This document shows positions 58,906 to 64,000 of a DNA stretch of 64,000 nt, piece after piece (the stretch's first letter is position 1; each line of letters opens with the position of its first letter). Source of the stretch: Streptomyces litmocidini (GTDB lineage Bacteria; Actinomycetota; Actinomycetes; Streptomycetales; Streptomycetaceae); the NCBI RefSeq assembly GCF_014649755.1, contig NZ_BMTQ01000008.1:248001-312000 (forward strand). The letters run 5' to 3'. The notes under the pieces were generated by a model that ran no database searches, was not told the origin of the DNA, and was given only the letters and a program-made list of their open reading frames with translations. A program made the translations under genes and the position numbers.

Positions 58906-61869
58906 GTGAACGTCCCCCATCCGCCCGTCGGCCTCGCCGGCGCCCGGCACGGCGGCGCACCGGACCCGGTCGTCGCCGCCCTGGGCGCCCTCGGCACCGC
59001 GGTCGACTGCGCCGGCCCGCGCAGCCTCGCCCTCGAAGGCCCGCACGTCCTCTGGCTCGTCGTCGAGGGCGCCCTCGACCTGTTCGCCGTCGACGCGGCG
59101 CGGCTCGGCCCCTGGCACTTCCTGGGCCGCCTCGAAGCGGGCGCGCTGCTGCTCGGACCGGTCGACGGCCCCGCGCACACCCTGGTCGGCCGGCCCGCCC
59201 AGGGGTGTCTGTTGCGCCGTGTCGAGCTGCGCGAACTGCCGTACCCGGCCGGTCAGGCGCACGGCGGGGAGGGGCACGGGCAGCAGGGGTACGGGCAGTG
59301 GGCGTCCGGCGGCCAGTGGTACGGGGGCCGGTGGGGCGAGGGGCAGGGCCCGTACGGCACGGGGGCCGAGGCCCCGCTCAGCTCCCTGGAGCACGCCTTC
59401 GCGCTCGGCATCGGGCGCGGGCTGCGCGTCCTGTACCAGGCGGCCCTGGACGGCGGCCCCGGCGACGCCCCGGGCTCGGCCGACGACGACGTCCTCTGGA
59501 TGCGGCTCGCTCCCGGGAGCGTCGCGTACGGGGCCGCCTGCGCGACGGGCCACCAGGGTCACGGGGGGTACGGGGGCGACGGCTCCGGGACCCTGCTCGT
59601 GGACCCCGCGACCTGGCAGGGCATGGTCGACCAGCAGTACCGGCTGCTCCACGCCCTGGGCGACTGGATCGAGCAGCTCGAACGCGACCACGAGGACCGC
59701 GCGGCGGCGGGGATCGAGGCCGGCCGAGCCGCCCGCACGCGGGCCGACCACGCCCTCCTCGCCTCCATGGGCCGCTCCGGCGGCGTTCCCCGGGGCCGGG
59801 GCGCCGACGACGACGCGACCTACGCCGTGTGCCGGGTCGTCGCCGCCGAGGCGCGCATCTCTCTCGCCGAGCCGGTCGACGCGGCCGTGGACCCCGGGCA
59901 CCTCGACCCCGTCGAACGCATCGCGCTCGCCTCCCGGATCCGCACCCGCGGGATCCGGCTGGGCGACCGCTGGTGGCGCGAGGACAGTGGGCCCCTCATG
60001 GGACACCGCGCGGCGGACGGGACCCCCGTCGCCCTGCTGTGGCGGCGCGGCCGGTACGTGGCCTTCGATCCCGCCACCGGTGAGCGGGAGCGCGTCGGCG
60101 GGGCGGAGGCCGCGGCGTTCGCCCCGCGGGCCGTCATGTTCTACCGGCCGCTGCCCGACCGGCCCCTCGGCCTGCTGCGGCTGCTCCGGTTCAGCGTCCG
60201 GGGAACGCGGGGGGAGCTGCGCGACCTGCTCCTCGGCGGGCTCGTCGCGGTCGCCCTCGGCGCCCTCGTGCCCGTCGCCACCGGCAAGGTGCTCGGCGCG
60301 TACGTCCCCGCGGCCGAGACCGGGCTGATCGTGCAGGCCGGCTTCGCGATCATCGCCACCGCCCTCGTGTCGGCCGCGTTCGCGCTGCTGCAGAACACCG
60401 CGATCCTCCGTATGGAGGGCCGTGTCGAGGCCACCCTCCAGCCGGCCGTCTGGGACCGGCTGCTCCGCCTGCCGACGACGTTCTTCGCCGGGCGTTCGAC
60501 CGGCGAACTGGCCGGTGCCGCCATGGGCGTCAGCGCCATCCGCCGGATCCTGTCCGGCATCGGCCCGGTGGTCGTCCAGGCCGGCACCGTCGGCACGGTC
60601 AACCTGGTGCTGCTGCTCGTCTACAGCGTGCCGCTGGCCCTCGTCGCGCTCGCCCTGCTGCTGGTCACGGCCACGGTCTTCCTCGGTCTCGGCCTCTGGC
60701 AGCTGCGGTACCAGCGACAGCTGATCCGGCTCGACAACGAGCTCGACAACCAGGCCTTCCAGACCCTGCGCGGGCTGCCGAAGCTGCGCGTGGCGGCGGC
60801 CGAGAGCTTCGCCTACGCCGCTTGGGCGGGGCGGTTCGCCCGGACCCGGGAACTGCACCGGCGCATCGGGCGGATCAAGAACGTCCTCGCGGTCCTCGGG
60901 GCGGTCTGCCTGCCGCTGTGCACGCTCGTGATGTTCGCGCTCCTGGCCGGCCCGGCCCGCGGCACCCTGTCCGCGAGCGAGTTCCTCACCTTCAGCACCG
61001 CCGTCACGATGATGCTCTCCTCGGTCACACAGCTGACCGGCGCGCTCCTCTCGGCCGCCGCCGTACAGCCCATGTTCGAACAGATCAGGCCGGTGTTCCA
61101 GGAGACGCCCGAGGTCCGCGGCTCCAGTGCCCCGCCCGGCGAACTGACCGGTGCGATCGAGGTCGAGAACCTGTCCTACCGCTACGCCGAGGACGGCCCG
61201 CTGGTCCTCGACGGGGTCGACCTGCGGGTGCGGCCGGGCGAGTTCGTGGCGATCGTCGGGGCCAGCGGCTGCGGCAAGTCCACGCTCCTGCGGCTGCTCA
61301 TCGGCTTCGACCGGCCGACCTCCGGCACCGTGCGGTACGACGGTCAGGACCTCGCGGCTCTGGACCCGGCGGCCGTGCGTCGCCAGTGCGGCGTCGTCCT
61401 CCAGAACGCCCGGCCGTTCTCCGGCTCCGTCCTCGACTGCATCCGCGGTGCCGGCGCGTACCCGCTGGAGGACGCGTGGGCCGCCGCCGCGATGGCGGGC
61501 CTGGCCGAGGACATCAAGGCCATGCCCATGGGCATGCACACGATGCTGTCCGACGGCGGAGGCACCGTCTCGGGCGGCCAGCGGCAGCGGCTGATGATCG
61601 CTCAGGCACTCGTCCGCAGGCCCCGCGTCCTCTTCTTCGACGAGGCGACGAGCGCCCTCGACAACGAGGCCCAGCGGATCGTCATCGAGTCGACCCGCGC
61701 GCTGAACGCGACCCGCGTCGTGATCGCCCACCGGCTGTCCACCGTCATGGACGCCGACCGGGTGATCGCCCTGGCGGACGGACGCGTCGTCCAGGAGGGC
61801 ACACCCGCCGAACTCCTCGCCGACACGGCCGGGCTCTTCCACGAACTGGTCCGGCGGCAACTGGGCTGA
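58906..61869 (+). CDS. second NHLM-type ABC transporter protein with Gly/Gln/Tyr-rich insert
   Basis: A 987-residue protein. Residues 1-420 are a cytosolic domain of the type found in NHLM bacteriocin-system ABC proteins, with no peptidase Cys motif. Six membrane helices lie near 435-720. The ATPase has Walker A GASGCGKST near 784, a late VSGGQRQR signature and FFDEATSALD. Residues about 115-153 (GGEGHGQQGYGQWASGGQWY and similar) and 217-230 are low-complexity, an unusual insert. GTG 58906 is one base after the previous stop. It probably forms a heteromeric transporter with the preceding exporter. Confidence 0.9.
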   Translation: MNVPHPPVGLAGARHGGAPDPVVAALGALGTAVDCAGPRSLALEGPHVLWLVVEGALDLFAVDAARLGPWHFLGRLEAGALLLGPVDGPAHTLVGRPAQGCLLRRVELRELPYPAGQAHGGEGHGQQGYGQWASGGQWYGGRWGEGQGPYGTGAEAPLSSLEHAFALGIGRGLRVLYQAALDGGPGDAPGSADDDVLWMRLAPGSVAYGAACATGHQGHGGYGGDGSGTLLVDPATWQGMVDQQYRLLHALGDWIEQLERDHEDRAAAGIEAGRAARTRADHALLASMGRSGGVPRGRGADDDATYAVCRVVAAEARISLAEPVDAAVDPGHLDPVERIALASRIRTRGIRLGDRWWREDSGPLMGHRAADGTPVALLWRRGRYVAFDPATGERERVGGAEAAAFAPRAVMFYRPLPDRPLGLLRLLRFSVRGTRGELRDLLLGGLVAVALGALVPVATGKVLGAYVPAAETGLIVQAGFAIIATALVSAAFALLQNTAILRMEGRVEATLQPAVWDRLLRLPTTFFAGRSTGELAGAAMGVSAIRRILSGIGPVVVQAGTVGTVNLVLLLVYSVPLALVALALLLVTATVFLGLGLWQLRYQRQLIRLDNELDNQAFQTLRGLPKLRVAAAESFAYAAWAGRFARTRELHRRIGRIKNVLAVLGAVCLPLCTLVMFALLAGPARGTLSASEFLTFSTAVTMMLSSVTQLTGALLSAAAVQPMFEQIRPVFQETPEVRGSSAPPGELTGAIEVENLSYRYAEDGPLVLDGVDLRVRPGEFVAIVGASGCGKSTLLRLLIGFDRPTSGTVRYDGQDLAALDPAAVRRQCGVVLQNARPFSGSVLDCIRGAGAYPLEDAWAAAAMAGLAEDIKAMPMGMHTMLSDGGGTVSGGQRQRLMIAQALVRRPRVLFFDEATSALDNEAQRIVIESTRALNATRVVIAHRLSTVMDADRVIALADGRVVQEGTPAELLADTAGLFHELVRRQLG

Positions 61870-61979
61870 GGCTTCCGCGCCCGGTCCGCGGGAACGCCGC
61901 GCGGCCCCCGCGTGGCGAAACCGGACGGGCTGTCAGGGCGTGTACACGTACGACAGTGATCACCGCGGAAGGAAGCACC

Positions 61980-62915
61980 TTGCACTCCAACGGAACAGGA
62001 CCGTCCCGCCGTACCGCCCTCGCCCTGGGCGCCGGCACGGCACTCACGGCCGCGCTCGCGCTGGGCGGAGGAACCGCGCAGGCCTTACCGGAGACGGGCG
62101 GCGTCGTGGCGCGGCTGCGACGCCTGGAACGGGAGCACACCGCACGGCTCGGCGTGTTCGCCCGTGACATGCGCACGGGCAGGACCGTGGCCCACCGGGC
62201 GCACGAACGCTTCCCCATGGCCTCGGTGTTCAAGACGCTCGCCGTCGCGGCCGTGCTGCGCGACCTCGACCGCGACGGGGAGTTCCTCGCCCGGCGCGTC
62301 CACTACACCCAGGCGTACGTCGCCAGGTCGGGACTCTCGCCGGTCGCCGGGCTGGCCGAGAACGTCGCGAACGGCATGACCGTCGCCGAACTCTGCGACG
62401 CCACGATCCGGTTCAGCGACAACACCGCCGGCAACCTGCTCCTCCAGGAGCTGGGCGGCCCCACCGGAATCACCCGCTTCTGCCGCTCGATCGGGGACCG
62501 CGTCACCCGGCTCGACCGGTGGGAGCCCGAACTCAACTCGGCGGAACCCTGGCGGGTCACGGACACCACCACCCCGTACGCCATCGGCCTCGACCACGCC
62601 CGCCTCGTGCTGGGCGACGCGCTGGAGCCCCACGACCGCGAGCGGCTCACCGACTGGATGCTCCGCAACACCACCAGCACCGAGAAGTTCCGCCGCGGCC
62701 TGCCCGCCGACTGGCTCCTCGCCGACAAGACCGGCTCCCCCCGCCACGGCGGCGCCAACGACGTCGGCATCGCCTGGCGGCCGGACGGCACGCCGATCGT
62801 CCTGGCGGTCCTCACCACGCAGCCCGAGGAGGACGCCCCCACCGACAACCCGCTGGTGGCCAGGACGGCCGAACTGCTGGCGGAGGCGTTCAAGGCGGTG
62901 ACGTCGGCTCCATGA
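61980..62915 (+). CDS. Tat-exported class A beta-lactamase; TTA-containing
   Basis: A 311-residue serine beta-lactamase. TTG 61980 is preceded by GGAAGGA. The signal peptide has a twin-arginine SRRTALALGAGTAL, implying Tat export. Motifs: MASVFKTL (S70xxK73), FSDNTAGN (S130DN), WEPELNS (E166xxxN) and DKTGSPRHG (K234TG). Codon 36, in the signal-peptide end, is TTA (62085), so bldA dependence is expected in a streptomycete. It hydrolyses penicillins or cephalosporins or acts on cell-wall-related substrates. It follows the exporter by 110 bp and is coupled (ATGA) to the next gene. Confidence 0.93.
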   Translation: MHSNGTGPSRRTALALGAGTALTAALALGGGTAQALPETGGVVARLRRLEREHTARLGVFARDMRTGRTVAHRAHERFPMASVFKTLAVAAVLRDLDRDGEFLARRVHYTQAYVARSGLSPVAGLAENVANGMTVAELCDATIRFSDNTAGNLLLQELGGPTGITRFCRSIGDRVTRLDRWEPELNSAEPWRVTDTTTPYAIGLDHARLVLGDALEPHDRERLTDWMLRNTTSTEKFRRGLPADWLLADKTGSPRHGGANDVGIAWRPDGTPIVLAVLTTQPEEDAPTDNPLVARTAELLAEAFKAVTSAP

Positions 62916-63325
62916 ACGCCACCGGCAGGGAATCGCGCCACCTCGGCGTCCATGTCGACCGGACCGTCGACGAGGTCTACGCCTACGCGTCGGATCCGGC
63001 CAACCTGCCCGCGTGGGCGCACGGGTTGGGGAGCTCCGTCGAGAAGGTCGGGGACGAGTGGGTCGCGGACTCCCCGTCCCTGGGACGCGTCACGGTCAGG
63101 TTCGTTCCCCGCAACGAACTGGGGGTGCTCGACCACGACGTCACGTTCCCCTCCGGGGAGACCTTCCACAATCCGGTCCGCGTGATCGCCGACGGCACGG
63201 GAAGCGAAGTGGTCTTCACCCTCCGGCGACAGCCGGGGACGAGCGACGCCGACTTCGAGCGCGACGCGGAGACGGTCACCGCCGACCTGATCCGGCTCAA
63301 GGAGCTGCTGGAGTCCGCCCGGTGA
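62912..63325 (+). CDS. SRPBCC/START-like small protein
   Basis: A 137-residue SRPBCC-fold protein: HLGVHVDRTVDEVYAYASDP, then LPAWAHGLGSSVEKVGDEWV and RVIADGTGSEVVFTLRRQPG, with a long C-terminal helix. The fold binds hydrophobic ligands. Its ATG overlaps the beta-lactamase stop (ATGA), so the two are made together. A link to beta-lactam or peptide biology is suggested only by coupling. Confidence 0.85.
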   Translation: MNATGRESRHLGVHVDRTVDEVYAYASDPANLPAWAHGLGSSVEKVGDEWVADSPSLGRVTVRFVPRNELGVLDHDVTFPSGETFHNPVRVIADGTGSEVVFTLRRQPGTSDADFERDAETVTADLIRLKELLESAR

Positions 63326-63492
63326 CCTGTCCGGCCGATCGTGTTCGGAACCGGAGGGCGGGGGCCGCGGCAGTCGCGGTTCCGTAGCCGGCCTTCCACG
63401 GCCCGAACCGTTCGGGCGGGTCACGCCGCTGCCGGGCGGGGCTTCTCCGCCCCGTCTCCACAGGGCGCACAGCCCCGCCCGAGCAAAGGCGA

Positions 63493-63687
63493 GTGCCGGC
63501 TCCGGCGGAGTCGCGCGGCGCGGCCCCCGGATCGGCACGGGTCGTCCTCGGCACCTCCTCGCAGGCGGCGGAGCTCGTCGGCCGGTACCGCCGGCGGGGC
63601 TGCGCGCCGATCGGAACGTGGCAGTGGGACGTCACCGATCACGACGGCGTCGTGATCGTGAAGAACCTGCCGCCGACGACGCCGTGA
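63493..63687 (+). CDS. possible small hypothetical protein
   Basis: GTG 63493 opens a 64-codon frame. Its second half looks protein-like: SSQAAELVGRYRRRGCAPIG, then TWQWDVTDHDGVVIVKNLP. The first half is Ala/Gly/Arg rich, the ribosome site is weak (GCAAAGGCGAG), and no family is recognised. The rest of the 63326-63737 gap holds a 6-bp hairpin at 63691-63706 and nothing else I can support. Confidence 0.4.
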   Translation: MPAPAESRGAAPGSARVVLGTSSQAAELVGRYRRRGCAPIGTWQWDVTDHDGVVIVKNLPPTTP

Positions 63688-63737
63688 TCTCCCGGACGAG
63701 TCCGGGGGCGTGATCCGGAAGACCCTTTCCAGGGCCC

Positions 63738-64000
63738 TCAGCGCAGCCGGCGCGCGCGGAGCACCAGGTCGTGGGTGTGGTGCGCGCCGGCTCCGCCGTC
63801 GGGTGCGACGCGGGGCCGCTGTTCGTCCACCTCCACCACCCAGTCGTCGTCGAGCAGTGCCGTGACCGTCGAGGGCCAGACGTAGTCGGCCGGGTCGAAG
63901 CCGCTCTCGTCCGCCTGCCGGGTCTCCATTCCGGCGTGGTGGACGAGCAGCAGCACGCCGCCGACCGCGACGGCCGAGATCAGCGCGCGTTCGGCCGCGG
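63738..64000 (-). CDS. C-terminal part of a SAM-dependent methyltransferase-like protein (runs off the window)
   Basis: The minus-strand frame is open to the window edge and encodes AAERALISAVAVGGVLLLVH, then HAGMETRQADESGFDPADYV, WPSTVTALLDDDWVVEVDEQ and the end THDLVLRARRLR. The pattern of a Gly-rich strand-turn followed by a late DLVLRARR strand is like the end of class I methyltransferases such as TehB-related proteins. The N-terminal motifs are outside the window, so the call is tentative. Confidence 0.6.
   Translation of the reverse strand, partial: AAERALISAVAVGGVLLLVHHAGMETRQADESGFDPADYVWPSTVTALLDDDWVVEVDEQRPRVAPDGGAGAHHTHDLVLRARRLR

Noticed and set aside
56025..59180. A 1051-codon minus-strand open frame over the exporter genes
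   Set aside because: No recognisable domain; the plus-strand genes carry full ABC and peptidase motifs.
62082..62100. LPETG-like sortase motif in the beta-lactamase (residues 36-40)
   Set aside because: It is at the signal-peptide end, not at the C-terminus, and has no following hydrophobic segment and basic tail, so it is a chance match.

Overview
The window looks like chromosomal DNA of a Streptomyces-type actinomycete. It is strongly GC rich, and it carries a WhiB regulator, an SsgA-like sporulation protein, SigB/SigF-type partner-switching genes, many overlapping ATGA/GTGA start-stop junctions, and a K15-type DD-peptidase. I found only two in-frame TTA codons, at 48280 and 62085. Naming the genus is inference. 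No rRNA, tRNA, CRISPR array, prophage or complete insertion sequence was seen. Decayed genes and one transposase remnant suggest accessory chromosome rather than a conserved core.

Layout. 0.2-6.4 kb: an enolase-superfamily enzyme, a Rieske oxygenase, a hemerythrin-like pseudogene broken by a 20-bp tandem duplication, and a molybdopterin oxidoreductase that has lost the usual iron-sulfur cysteines, coupled to a small helical protein. 6.4-10.1 kb: a UbiA-type prenyltransferase diverging from a type III PKS / methyltransferase / flavoprotein operon resembling srsABC (alkylresorcinol-type phenolic lipids). 10.25-11.3 kb: a SAM-I riboswitch in front of a 36-codon cysteine-containing leader-like ORF, then an NdgR-like IclR regulator. 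11.6-17.5 kb: molybdate control and uptake (an HTH-TOBE regulator preceded by its own degenerate copy, modA, a fused modBC) and a DUF4246 protein.

17.6-36.5 kb is a dense signalling island: a SigF/SigB-type sigma factor, two RsbW-like kinases, two STAS antagonists, four SpoIIE-type phosphatases (two with altered metal-site residues), a B12-binding sensor, WhiB, SsgA-like, MarR, and a 1250-residue hybrid histidine kinase with five HAMP-type modules repeated at exactly 276 bp. A 53-residue hydrophobic protein is encoded at 35819-35980. 36.5-50.3 kb holds metabolic and transport genes (GltB-like FMN protein, pyruvate oxidase, SulP, MFS, AraC, a hydrolase with an altered nucleophile, a phosphoesterase, a PEBP protein) and an IS630-type remnant. 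50.4-51.8 kb is a graveyard of three spliced gene fragments: decarboxylase, quinone reductase and MmyB-like regulator.

51.9-63.3 kb holds trpF, an XRE/membrane-protein pair with an inverted repeat over its promoter, a K15-like DD-transpeptidase, and the most interesting locus. This is an 80-residue double-glycine precursor whose 59-residue core has no Cys, aromatic or basic residues. A strong hairpin follows it, then an HlyD-like adaptor, a C39 peptidase-ABC exporter and a second NHLM-type ABC protein with a Gly/Gln/Tyr-rich insert. A TTA-containing Tat-type class A beta-lactamase and an SRPBCC protein follow. No RiPP-modifying enzyme is visible, so this may be an export system for an unmodified, glycine/valine-rich peptide. 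The window ends inside a methyltransferase-like gene on the minus strand.
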